Shown here piece after piece: positions 1 through 11,012 of a DNA stretch of 64,000 bases. The stretch lies in assembly GCA_029378245.1 (NCBI GenBank), contig JARKIF010000012.1:806001-870000 (forward strand), in the 5' to 3' direction. The number at the start of each line of letters is the position of its first letter. Position 1 is the first letter of the stretch. Origin of the DNA: Roridomyces roridus (taxonomy: Eukaryota; Basidiomycota; Agaricomycetes; Agaricales; Mycenaceae). Made by a program: the position numbers and the translations under genes. A model generated the notes under the pieces. It had not been told where the DNA came from, did not search any database, and saw only the letters and a list, made by a program, of their open reading frames with translations.

Positions 1-16
1 CCATGGGTCCCCTTGA

Positions 17-1161
17 TCTCCGAGCCCCGAGACCGCCCGGCCTCCCTCCTTCTCAATGTATGCCAACGGTCGCCACAGATCTGCATCCAGCACACCCAGC
101 ACATCCAGCACATCCAGCCCCTCAGCCACAGCGGGAGGGGGCTCGTCGTCTTCCATCTCCGGGGGCGTCATTGCCGGTATCGCGGTGGGGGCGCTAGTAG
201 CGCTAGTAGCGATTTTGGGCTTTGTGTGGCTGGCGAGAAAGAGGGGGAAGAATGGGAAGATGTGAGTAATTTTATTTGCGTCCCAGGTGGTCGGAGAATC
301 GGCTCTGCGCCTCTCCAGCCCTCCCCTTCCTGACGTTGCATCCCATTCCCCACTTACCCCTTCGTCCATTTCTTTCCACCCGCCTTGCTCTCCCTCCCTC
401 CCTGATTCACCCGAACTCGCATTGATGATACCTACCTCCTTCACAGGACGCGCGCAGGCATTCTGGACGAGCCCTTCGACAACGATGGCCCCGGGAGTGG
501 CGACAACGGTCTTGCGATGGGCATGGTGGACGATAATCTGATAGCGCGAGGTCAGTCTGCTTCTATGACCTCTTTTTCACCTCTTGGCCCGCGCGCAGGG
601 GACGGTGTCAGCTCTCCGAGCGGCGGCTACCACGCACTTGGAGTTGGCGGGCAAACGCTCGAGCAGTGGCGGCCAGCTCCATCTCTGCATTCGTTACTCC
701 TAACTGACCGCATTCTCAGGCTACAGCTACACCTCTCCCTCCTCCGAGGCCGGAGGGGGCACTCACGCTTCACCACCCAACTACTTTGGCAGCACCGTCG
801 ACGCTGACGGCAACGGATCCGAGTCGCAGCACGCCGGCCACACTTCGTCGATGTCGATGCACGTGGCGCCCAGTATCATCGGCGCAAGCAGTAGTAGCAG
901 TGGAGGTGCTTCTGCGCCTGTGCGGGGAGAGGCGGGGCCGTTGCCGAGGAAGCACCGTGATGGGCCTGGGCCGTGGCGGGGGCTGGAGCTGCTTCGTCTC
1001 CTGAACCCTCGTCTGCGCGATTTGAAGAGCCGCTCTTGCAGGCGGAGGAACGCGAGCCGTGGCAGGATGAGCGGCATATGGATGCGGGGCCTGTGGGTGC
1101 TGCCCTTGGGCGGAGTGCGAGTGGACGGCTACCGCCTGCTTATGGGGAGCTTATAGAGTAA
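17..1161 (+). CDS. Single-pass membrane protein, C-terminal part (5' end outside window)
   Basis: I infer three exons: about 17-261, 447-550 and 720-1161, with introns starting GTGAGT at 262 and GTCAGT at 551. Exon 1 encodes a Ser/Thr-rich stretch, then a glycine/alanine-rich hydrophobic helix (GGVIAGIAVGALVALVAILG) followed at once by a basic stop-transfer stretch (ARKRGKNGK). This is the layout of a type I membrane protein with a serine/threonine-rich, probably glycosylated outer part. The cytoplasmic tail is low complexity and ends LPPAYGELIE. Upstream exons, including any signal peptide or extracellular domain, lie before the window. Splicing of exons 1-3 keeps one frame, but that frame must change between about 950 and 985 to reach the natural-looking C-terminus. 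Either a small intron is missed or there is an indel. Family not identified; Mid2/Wsc-like sensors have a similar layout. Confidence 0.55.
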
Positions 1162-1337
1162 TGGGTTCTCTTCTCCTTTCTTCGAGACTTTTTATACCCA
1201 TTTTCGTACTTGAAGGCGTCAGGGAAGCTTGCGACGCCCGGTTTAATTATTCTACGCATGCGAATACTACCTACGTCCATACAGTAACAGTAGCAATTTG
1301 AGTTACATTTCCATCCTGAAAAGTGTCCGTCCGTGAA

Positions 1338-2609
1338 TTAGAGAGGGAATACCGAAAAGCCTGCTTGCATCTGGAATTCATCCACGGGGTACGCAACCCA
1401 CTTGCCAGCCTCCCTCTTCCATGCAGTATTACCTGCAATGTGTCGATTTGAGCGTATGTCGAGGGGCAATGCCAGGAAGGATACACACCAATGCGACAAG
1501 CCTGTAGAGTATCCATGATGTCGGTGTTCTTCTGAATGACGTTGAGGCATTTCTTGACTTTTGCGGACAAGAGCAGCTCATCGTCATCGCACGCCAAGGC
1601 GAGATGTTGGAGTTTGGGGAAGCGGGGAAGGCGTGCGCTGACGAACTTTATCGTATCCTATATCGGAAATTCAGAGATGAGGAGCCAAGGGATGGATTCG
1701 ACAGGACAGACTGACTATACTGTAGACCCGGAGGCAGAGACTCTTCGTATGTGGCATATGGTCCGAAAGAGAATCGAGGACGTCGACACAGCCCATTTCG
1801 CAGACGTCATGGAGATCGTGGAAAGAGACGAATGGGGCATCGGGGTTGGTAAGGGCATTGAATGCAACGACGGTGTCCCGGATCCCGTCCGTCTTGTGCA
1901 CATCCCTATGCAGCCAAAACACCCGCATTGCGGGCTGATTCGGGCAGGTGATGTGAGTGAATATGGGAGATTGGGCTTCGAGACGCTGCAGATTGGGAAG
2001 GGAGATTGGATTCGAAGATGAAGGTGATTGACTCGTCCGCAAAGACAAGTGTGTGATGCTGGGATGGCGTGCCACAAAGTCGGCCACCATGTCGCAGTCC
2101 GAGGCATATCTATCCTGGATGGATATTTCGCAGGTGAGAAGTCGGGGGAAAGTCAGATGGGAGAGTCGTTGAGCCATGGGGCTTGAGTCAGGGAAAAAAA
2201 GGTGCAACTCCTCGAGTAGGGTCATGAGCTTCATCGCGTGGATTAATGAGAGCATCTCGCGTGCCAAAGCCCCTGGCCTTGACTTATGCCTGTATATCGT
2301 ATTCAGAGTCATAGAAACCACGAATGAAAGGCGGACGCACTTTACAGTCAAGGACCGCACTGCGACTCCTCGCGTGGGATGCGCGACCAGCGCCGAGCAG
2401 AACGCGACAAGCGTAGCTGGAACATCCAGTTCAATCACAACGCTCCGATTCAGAAACGGTAAGGTGAGGCTGTGGAACAACTTGGATACGCGGCAGAGCG
2501 AAACGAGGTCGGTTTCCTCCACGTTCTGGATGATTTCGAGGAGCAGCTCGTTGGGGAGCAATCGGGTGATTTCCGAGAGCGCCTTGCGCTGCCGCCGTGT
2601 CAATACCAT
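1338..2609 (-). CDS. F-box protein F1 (intact member of the local array)
   Basis: The model has three exons: 2609-1716, 1657-1489 and 1432-1338. Introns begin GTCAGT and GTGTGT, and all phases close, giving 385 residues. The N-terminus starts MVLTRRQRKALSEITRLLPN, and residues about 15-60 form an F-box (LPNELLLEIIQNVEETDLVSLCRVSKLFHSL). The rest has leucine-rich repeating segments (LTFPRLLTCEISI, ISLPNLQRLEAQ) like those of F-box proteins with degenerate LRRs. By family it would bind Skp1 and serve as a substrate receptor of an SCF ubiquitin ligase; the substrate is unknown. The start at 2609 was chosen because the MVLTRRQR motif is repeated at the starts of three other array members. This is the only copy of the array without a visible break. 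Confidence 0.8.
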
Positions 2610-2902
2610 TGCTGTCCTGCAGGGTGGAGGTGGAGTCGGGCTCGTGAGATGGTGGTAAGAAGGGAGCCACGTCAACAGCCACAAACAAGCAACGTCTTCG
2701 CACCAGAAAAGGAAATTGGAGAGAGACTGGACGTAAATACTGTACAGTTGTAGAGACATCGGCTTCGGTAGCTTCCACCACTCTGATCCATATCCCGCCG
2801 TGCGCACTGAGGCCCACGGGTGTAAGTACGCTAACTCGTCCCTCCTTGGGTACCGGTGTTCATACTGAACTTTGAGAAACCAGCTTGAATCTGAAACTCG
2901 TC

Positions 2903-4080
2903 CTACGCGTATTTCTCCCAAGTACCCTCAATCTTCCTCCATGCGGTGTGGTCTACCAATAATGGGAATCGCACTCGAGAAGACCATAGAACGGACGCAC
3001 CGATCCAACACGCTTCGAGATTCTTGGGCCCGGTTCTCTGCACGATGTTCCATGCCTTTTCGAGGAGTATCGGGGTTTGCGTTGGCCAAACACCCATGCG
3101 ACATATCATTCCAAGATATGCGACCTTATTGAAGGAGCCAAGGAGGTCGCAAAAGGAGACTACAACTTCCTGGGGAGGATTCAATCGGTGAGCATAAAAT
3201 TCGGAACAGCTTACAAGGTCTGTCACCCGCAAAGAAAGACGAGTAATACGGTGCGCCAGTTGCTTTGACAGCGATTCGAGGATCGGAATGCAGTCTACCT
3301 GCTGTTCAAGAAAGCCTCCGAGGAAGTCATGAGTCGTTATGAAGGGGCCGTCGGGCTTGATAAGGGCGTGGAGTGCCAATACGTCCTCGTCAAGCTTCTC
3401 TATGGGATTAGACAGGAACAGTCTGACTGCTCGCAATGCAGGACAGACAAAGCTGCTGCACAGGTACGAGGGGGCTTCCAGGTAGCGGAGATTGGGAAGC
3501 GAGATGGGGGTAGGATGTGTGCGGCGGTACCGGTCCCACCAGACGGATAGATGGGTTATAGTGGGATGGCGGGTCAGAAACTGTACCACAATGCCGCTGT
3601 ACAGCACCTCTTTATCCGACAGCCACATTTCGCAGCGCTGCAGTCGCGGAATTGTAATCGTGGACAGACCGTCACAGCTGAGGGACCAGATGGGTCCGGC
3701 TTCGAAGGAAAGGTGGAGTTACTCGAGTCGATTCAGGTGTTTCGGCGCCTGGACCAGTTGGTCTGACGGGAATGTGGCCCTGAGATTCGACCTGCTATGA
3801 GTCAATCAGTAGGAAGTGCGGTTCTGGAGACTGGGATATTTACCGCAAAGTGAAGGACCGTACCGCGGCGGCACGCGTCGGATTCGTAATGAGAGCTGAA
3901 CAGAAAGCAGTGATGGCGTTCGAAGTGTCGTCGATGTCAAGAAACGGTGCGATAGAGTACGGGCAGAGAAAGGCTTTGAAAGATCTTGGACACGCGGCAA
4001 AGGCATGTCAAGTCTGCCCTAGACGCGTTGCGAGCGATTTCTGAGAGAAGCTCATCGGGGAGGAGTCGCGAAACGTCCAT
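2903..4080 (-). pseudogene. F-box pseudogene F2
   Basis: This is a paralogue of F1 directly downstream of it in transcription direction. The F-box is readable from 4080 (MDVSRLLPDELLSEIARNAS). The frame breaks near 3945 just after PVLYRTV, where the downstream sequence (LDIDDTSNAITAFCSALI) resumes in another frame. In the middle segment an in-frame TAA sits at 3721-3719, within the stretch aligned to LLEELHLFF of F1. The remaining 3' part (3628-2903) is open and ends in the family's C-terminal exon (HTAWRKIEGTWEKYA). The family's first intron donor is kept near 3211. Two independent lesions make a functional full-length product unlikely; the long 3' open part alone could give a truncated protein. 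Confidence 0.75.
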
Positions 4081-4188
4081 CCGACCAGTGCACGGGCAAG
4101 CGACGATGAGGGTGTGATGCAAGTTTGGACTCAGATCGATCTCTCATCATGCAGGCCTGCCGAATACAAGCCGAATCTAGACCTTGAT

Positions 4189-5613
4189 TTAGAGTTTCGA
4201 ATTATTCAACCGTATAAACCTCGTCCTTGTCCAATATTCCATCCACCGTCGTGCATCATCCGCGTCCAGTGGTTTCAAAGACCTGATCACTTCACTCATC
4301 TCCTCCGCATTCGCAGTTGAACAGTCGACGTGCCATTGTGCGTCCATCGCAGCAGTCAGGAAATTAAGCAGCTTCAAAACGGGCTATCAAGTCGGTCAAT
4401 ATACTTTGTTCCCAGAATGAAGAGCTAACTTGCAAGACTTTGCTTATCACGTATCGTTTCAGTCCCCCCGGGCACCAGTGGCTGAGTTTGTTCGAGCAAC
4501 AGGGTGTTGAGTCGCATTGGCAGCTGCGCCATAGCCGCTATGCTCCCCATTAGCAAGTCCCACGGCACAGGACGCGGGTGGACCAGGTTGACTACGAAAG
4601 GAGGGTGTTTGGCGCTCAGCGCTGCATCGACGATCGTGCTGGAGACGGCCTCTGGTGACAGCCAATCACATAATCTCGAGGGGTCGGAAGGGAACGCGCC
4701 GAGTTCGATACTGGATTTCACAACGATAGGAATCCAGTCTGTTGGAGCCCATGCCCCGCTGCTTTCAGAACCGCTGATCTGGCCGATTCGGAACAATGTC
4801 GCGTTGAGGCCTGACACTGCAAGGATCTGGAATTTACATATCTGAGTATACTGGCTGGTAAAATAAATCGAGACTGACCCGCTCAGCCACATATTTGCCT
4901 TCACCGTATCCGCCGAAAATACCCACCGCGACACTCGCGTCGAGCTGCAGTTCTTCGGGGAGTGGGCCGCGGCTTCGGTCCCAACCCTGTGCGGAAGTGA
5001 CGGATGATGTGAAAAAGAAGCGGATAGACGAGGCATTCGAAGAAGAGCGTGCCAAATCGATGAGATTGCGCGTCCCCTTGATATGTGGTTCGAACGAGGA
5101 CAACTTCTTGTTCCAGTTCATATCCCAGGCATTGTGTATGACCACGGAGAGATTGTTGCTGAGCTGGGACCAGGATTAGTGTGCGGTTTGCCTGGCAAAT
5201 TATTTGCGTACTTGAGCTCGGACTTCTACAGGCACGGACAGATCATTCTGTGTGGTATCACCCACAAGGAACACAAGCTTCTCGGAGTCGAGCAAACGCG
5301 TGTCTAGACCACGATCGATGAAGGCGTCGGCTTGTCTTTCAGCGAGAGGCTTGGAGCCCTCCCTGTTTAACGCGTACACGCGTCGCACAGACGCCGAAGA
5401 CAGCAACATCGCGAGCAGGTGCGATCCAAGGGCTCCAGTCGTGCCCGTCAAGAGAACCACGCAGTCCGCGGAGGAACTTGTCGTCGTTGCGCGCTGTATC
5501 GGCGCTTCTAGACCTGCGCTGTACTTGGAAATCATCGCCTCTATGGCTTCCTTGTGCTCCTGAATCAAGACGCCTGCCTCGTAGCTGCCGATGGCCGGGT
5601 GTCTACTGGACAT
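4189..5613 (-). CDS. Stand-alone thioester reductase domain (AFR copy A, lacks A and T domains)
   Basis: The exons encode only the C-terminal reductase (R) domain of an adenylate-forming reductase. The nucleotide-binding loop reads LLTGTTGALGSHLLAMLL, the SDR active site YGEGKY, and the C-terminus ARRWMEYW. Exons are roughly 5613-5205, 5145-4870, 4825-4435 and 4377-4189. R domains use NAD(P)H to release a carrier-bound thioester as an aldehyde. Before the ATG there is no adenylation or carrier domain, but the 5' flank (about 5640-6240) is homologous to the promoter of copy B (about 12905-13425). The copy therefore looks like a tandem duplicate with an internal deletion that joined promoter and first codons to the R domain. 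Without a carrier domain in cis it would need one in trans, or act on CoA thioesters, or be inactive. Confidence 0.7.
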
Positions 5614-7482
5614 GCTGGACGACGCTACCTTGACCGTGCTCCTGTACCTTTATAGCCAATGGTAAGGGGTCCGAGAGAGTTCGCTTGCGAGGGAATTGAA
5701 GCGACTGCATTCCCGCGACTCGGAGGCGCTCAGATCGGGAGCTTGAAATTCAAAGCGTTAGTCTGAGTGCCGGGGATGAGTTAGGCGAATACCGAAGACA
5801 AACCGAAGAAGTGGGCCAGGACCGTGCACATCGCTCAAGCCTCGGAGTCAAGGTGGGGTAAGAGCCAGCTAGAACAGAGTTTTCTTCTCTTCTTCACCGT
5901 TCTAAGCCGCAGGAGCTCCGAGTCGAGCTCCAAACGTATCCCACACATTCGGCTTCAGAGGAGTCTTTGCTGGCCATGGTGATATGTAGGCGTCGCCGAG
6001 GTGCCGAGGGGCCGAGGGAAGCCACAGCCCCGGGGCCGCGCGACGTCACAGTGTACCACAAGTAGCTTGATGTCTTGAATATACAGACAGTGAAGATCGT
6101 CCAAGACGATGGAAGCTCTCGAGCAGCGAATGTGCGAGTGGGAGCAAGACATTAGACAAGAACAAGCGATGATATCAAATCTGACAAATCAGGAATTCAA
6201 CTTTCAAGGTCGCATACTACGGATTTGGACGTTGAAGGGCTACGGCGGCCAAGCTTGGGCCAAGCACAGGGCTTGCATACGTAAATGTATTCATTATCAC
6301 CCCGTGTTCGTATTCAAGTTCACCGTATGAACTTCCTCCCTCGCCAGTATTCCATCTAGCGACGCGCATCGTTCGCATTCAACGGCTCGAGCAACTTTAT
6401 GGAGTCACTCAATGCTTCCGCTTTCGTCGTCGAAAACTCTATACCCGCCTGACCAGCCGCCTTGGCCGCGAGGAAATCAAGTAGCTTGATTGTAGGCTTC
6501 GAGAATCGCCGCCGCGTCAGTTAGGCTTTTGTGTGTAAATGAAGGTTGACTCGCCGTATTTTCCAGATCTTCCGCGGTCGCATTCGGTACCAGATCCCGG
6601 ATGTTCTGCACCCATTCAGCAAAAGGTTTGAGCGGGAGCTTGACAAAATCCGCCATGCTCGACATCACAAGGTCCCAGGGAACTGGATGCGGGTGCACCA
6701 AATTGATTGCGAAAGGCGGAGTTGTCGTGGTGAGGGCTGTGTCGACGATGGCGCCAGAGACAGCCTCAGCCGGGAGCCAGGCGACGACGCTAGACGGATC
6801 GGACGGGAAAGCGCCGAGTGTGAGGCTGGATTTCACGACGGCGGGAACCCAGTCCGTTGTCGACCAAGCTCCGCTACTTGTGGCACCGCTGACTTGACCG
6901 ATTCTGAATGAGGTTGCCTCGAGTCCAGACGCGGCGAGAATCTACAAGTCATGTTAGAAATGGAGATGGAATCGCGGTAAAGAAGACCTACGCGTTCAGA
7001 GGCGTATTTCCCCTCGCCGTACCCGTTGCCCACTGCAACAGTCGCGTCGAGCTGCAACTCCTCGGGGAAAGGACCAAGAGATTGATCCCAGCCTTGTGCC
7101 GAAGCAATGGACGACGTAAATAGAACACGGACGGTATTCGCAGAGAAGCGTGCCAAATCAATGAGGTTTCGCGTTCCCTTGATATGCGACTCGAACGAGG
7201 AAAGCTTCTTGTTGAAATCGAGCATCCAGGCATTGTGAACTATGGCGGTCACCGTGTCACGAAGCTGGCGCCGAGTGAGCGACTGATTTGAGCACACAAT
7301 GACTCATGAGAACTCACCTCTGTCCAAATGTCAGCGGGTAGTGAAAGATCAGAGTTGGCCGTGTCGCCCTCAAGGTATACCAGTTTGGCAGAGGAGATAA
7401 GCTTCGTATTCAGACCCCGATCGACAAAGGCATCGTGCTGCCGCTCGGAAATGGGTGTACGACCTGGCCTGTTGAGAGCATA

Positions 7483-8751
7483 CTATATGAGACGGTCTTG
7501 TTGGCCACCTAGAGGGTTTCGAGTCTTTGGGGCTCGACTTAGACACTCCACCGGGGAATTGAAGGCCTAGGATGATAGCCTGGCTCCCTACGAGCAGAAC
7601 GAGCCCCAAATCAGCGGATTCCGTCAACATCTGGTGACATGGGAAATATTTTGGCGGCACGGGTTCCAAAAATGGCCTGACCGGCTGAGCTGGCCAGGCG
7701 TGGGAAAACCCTCGACTCATTGCCGTGGACGTTCCCCCAGGCAACGCCGTGGCAGCAACTTGTGGTATGGGTACTCAGTGCATGCGGGGCGATCGTATGC
7801 ACACACTATGCCCCTCTTATATGCCAAAGAGCCACATATAAACGGTCGAGAGCGTGGGTGGACGGCAGGGGGAGCGGAGGCAGCTCAGGGGGTTTATTCG
7901 ACGACCAAGTGCGCGGGGAGCGACGCAATATGGTCAGGGTATAGAGAATGATATATTTAAACCGTAGTGGACATGCTGAGATACGTGGGAGGTGGAATAT
8001 GGAGGGCCGTAAAAAGCAGCAGTGATGCTGTCCCGTCGAGGGCTCGCAATGCACAGCGAAAGCAATGAACGGGCATGGTAAGCTCTCCAAATCTAGGATG
8101 GAGGTCGTAGGAACACACCTGAATCCCAAAATTCCCCACTAATGACCTGAATCTCTCATAAAAATCTCGAAACCTTCAGCCAGCGTAAACGGGTCGTGCG
8201 CGACAGCCATGTGCAGCGAGGGCTGAGGGCACGGGCAAAATCAGTGAAACGGCGCTCAGAGAATGCTTGGTATGTGCTTACCACAAGTGCAAAGTCTCAA
8301 AGACATGGCCCTCGGGGTGCGCCCGATACAGGCATGGCGAGCAGCCGTGTTTTGAAGCCAATTTTGGCATTTCACAGGGGAAGTTGGCCGTAGTGCGTCA
8401 CGTAGGGCGATGGGAAGCGTCCAGTACAACGGTGAGTGGTAGCCTGGGATCCTACGAGCATAACGAGTATGAAAACACAAGAAACGGCGGCGTGGTCGTG
8501 GAGGGAGAGGCGATTGACTGCCAGCGATCCCACGTCAAAATAAGAAACGACGTGTTTCGGACATCCGCCCCGGTTGTTGGCAGGCACAACATCACGTCAA
8601 CTCCACCAATCAGGCCCAATTTCGGTTTGCGACGAGCCATGGATATCCCTTCCAACATGGGACTACGAGTAGGCAAGAATATTCAACCTACAGGCTTGTA
8701 CGGAGCAAGTGGCCAGGTGGCCTGTGCGGCCAGGTGGGGGGTCCCATATAG
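7483..8751. mobile_element. Non-autonomous TA-flanked DNA transposon in AFR copy B
   Basis: The ends are inverted repeats (CTATATGAGACGGTC at the left, CTATATGGGACCCCC as the complement of the right end) flanked by TA at 7481-7482 and 8752-8753. Joining the flanks across one TA gives the codons for RVYALNR, as in copies A and C, so the boundaries are exact. A TA duplication fits the Tc1/mariner/pogo group. No transposase is recognisable in 1269 bp. An internal direct repeat (AGCCTGG...CCTACGAGCA.AACGAG, near 7573 and 8437) suggests a composite or internally duplicated element. Confidence 0.8.
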
Positions 8752-9449
8752 TAGACGCGCTGGACCGAAGCAGATTCCAGCAACATTGCAAGAATATGTG
8801 ATCCGAGCGCTCCCGTCGTTCCAGTCAAGAGAATGACCGCATCCGCAGACCGATGCGTCTTCGAAGTGGGGAGTTGAATGGGTACGTTGAATCCCTGGCT
8901 GTACTTTGCAATCATCGCCTCCACAGCTGCTTTGTGATCGTCGATGGAGTCGGACTCGGAAGCAGCTGCGTCCCCGCCTCGCACCAGCTGCACAATCGCG
9001 GTTGTCAGGTCTTGAATCGACGGGTGTGAGTAGGCAATGTTCTGCGGGATCGTGGCTGCCGCGTCCTTGTGCTCCGAATTCCTCAGCGCACCCACGATGC
9101 GGTGTCGCAGGAAAGTCGCGTTCAAACTATCAAAGCCCTGGTCAAAGAGATCGTCGCCAACGCGGATGGGGCGGTCTGCAAGTTGGCTGGCGTGCTTCGT
9201 CAACCAGGGTTCGAGGTCTTTCTCAGTCCACGAGCCTGGTGGCCCGACGTCGCTCCCGGCGCTGCTGCTTGCTTCGATGGTGCTGTATCTGGGGAGAAGT
9301 CAGCTAGGCATCGGAGAAAAAAGCTAGGCAACACACAAAGCGTCGATCTCAGCGTTATACAAGGCCAAAGTCGCCTTCTTGATGACCGTGCCTTTCAGTG
9401 CGCGAACCATAGGCTTGCGGGGATGTGTGGCCAAAATCATCTCCTTGTA

Positions 9450-11012
9450 CACTGACTCGGAAAAAGTAATGGATCACGCGTGGTTCGAAATTGTTTGATG
9501 CATTGCTTCACAGCCACACCACTTCTGGGCAATGTTAAGGTCTTCAAAGGAAGCTTAGAGGGTCTAGTATATACCCATAAAATATTGAGTTGCCTGACTC
9601 TCTCCTTGCTAAAGCAGAGCGATCACAAAAATGAAAGTGATCCATTTTAAAATCTGGTTTCCGTCAAATCTGTGTGTTTGATCTTTTATCTGGACTTAAT
9701 GCTTCAGGTGCAACTGGAAATTGGACTGGATGATAGCTTGATGTCTGTTGAGCAATTCTGGGCCCAAAAATCCGGTCTCAAGTGGGTTGGTTGTGAAGCA
9801 CTTGGTCAATGAAGTGGTGACCACTAACATGGCAAAGGTGCCCATGGCCTGCCAGTAGTCTTTGATGAGAGGTCTCAAGCATGTATAGGGCAACTCTTCC
9901 AATCCTAAGGACTGCCCCAATGACACAGGCAAGGTGACTGTGACCACCTCACACCCTATCAGGGTTGAAGAACTTCCACCACCGTTTGGCCACAGCTCTT
10001 TGGTGGCCTTGATCTTGAAATAGGGCCTTGCACAATGTGAAAATCCGGCTGAATACAGTAGATGCCGGTCACTGAGTTACACCTAGAGTGTAAGAAAGGC
10101 AACTCATGCAGACGTGCATGGTGGGTGGTTGCCTGATGTTGATTTTTGCATGATCTGTATATACAGCCTGAGCAAGGAGCTTCCCAACAGCCCCGATAAG
10201 CCATATTTCTGGGTCTTGATTGATCAGTTGTGCTATTTTGGATCCTATGAGATGCCTAGAAGATGTACAGACTCGATGGTGTGATGGTTGACCCTATGCA
10301 AAAATCCGGCCACAGATCAGAGCTGAAAAACAACACTGTCTGGTCTCGGGGCATATATGTAGCTCTGTTCCTGTACCTGGGACATTGGATTAATGAAGTA
10401 GAGTATCCTAGGCTTCATCCTGGTCAGTTTTGGTATGGCATTGACACTCAAGACACCTGAGAACAAGTGCTGAACTTTCAACCCAATGTTCAGCTCGGCA
10501 ATGAAAATTGAATGGAGGACTCTGCACATTGAATTTCCACTTTTTGAGGACAACTAAGCTTTTCCAGCATCCATGAGCTCCCACTGACAAGTTATACCAT
10601 ACAGGTAGGGGGTCCCGGGTACACGGGAGGATTATTTTACTGATTTCTTCATTTGATGTTTCTGAGTCCCTGAGCAGGCCGGAAGTGCACTGCTTTGGCT
10701 CACAGATGGAAGATGGGATAGTGAAGAGGAGCTGTACAACATTTGAGCTCATTTGGGTCAGTCGTTGCAGTGTTTCACGGCAAATAGTGTGGGTCAACCA
10801 AATGCAGAATAACAAATGGATCACATGCTCGCGTTTGACACACCACTGAAGCCGAACAAAGCCGATTTCGGACTCCGATTTGTACCTGCTAATAGTAGCC
10901 CTCCTAGTGCTCCTACTACACCCCACAACCAGTTTCCAATGTCCCTCCATCGGGCTTGACACCGCGTCCAATTTTCAAGATCTGGTGATCCATTACTTTT
11001 TCCGAGTCAGTG
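9450..11012. mobile_element. TA-flanked DNA transposon with perfect 28-bp inverted repeats in AFR copy B
   Basis: Positions 9450-9477 and 10985-11012 are perfect inverted repeats beginning CACTGACTCGGAAAAAGTAA. They are flanked by TA at 9448-9449 and 11013-11014. Rejoining the flanks over one TA restores the codons for FARTYKEMIL, matching copy C (FAKIYHEMIL). This indicates the Tc1/mariner/pogo group. The interior is more AT-rich than the surroundings. It holds only a 187-codon minus-strand reading frame (10971-10408) that I do not recognise as a transposase, so the element is probably non-autonomous or degenerate. Confidence 0.85.

Noticed and set aside
10408..10971. 187-codon frame as a transposase
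   Set aside because: No DDE/DDD pattern, helix-turn-helix or CENP-B-like text recognised.
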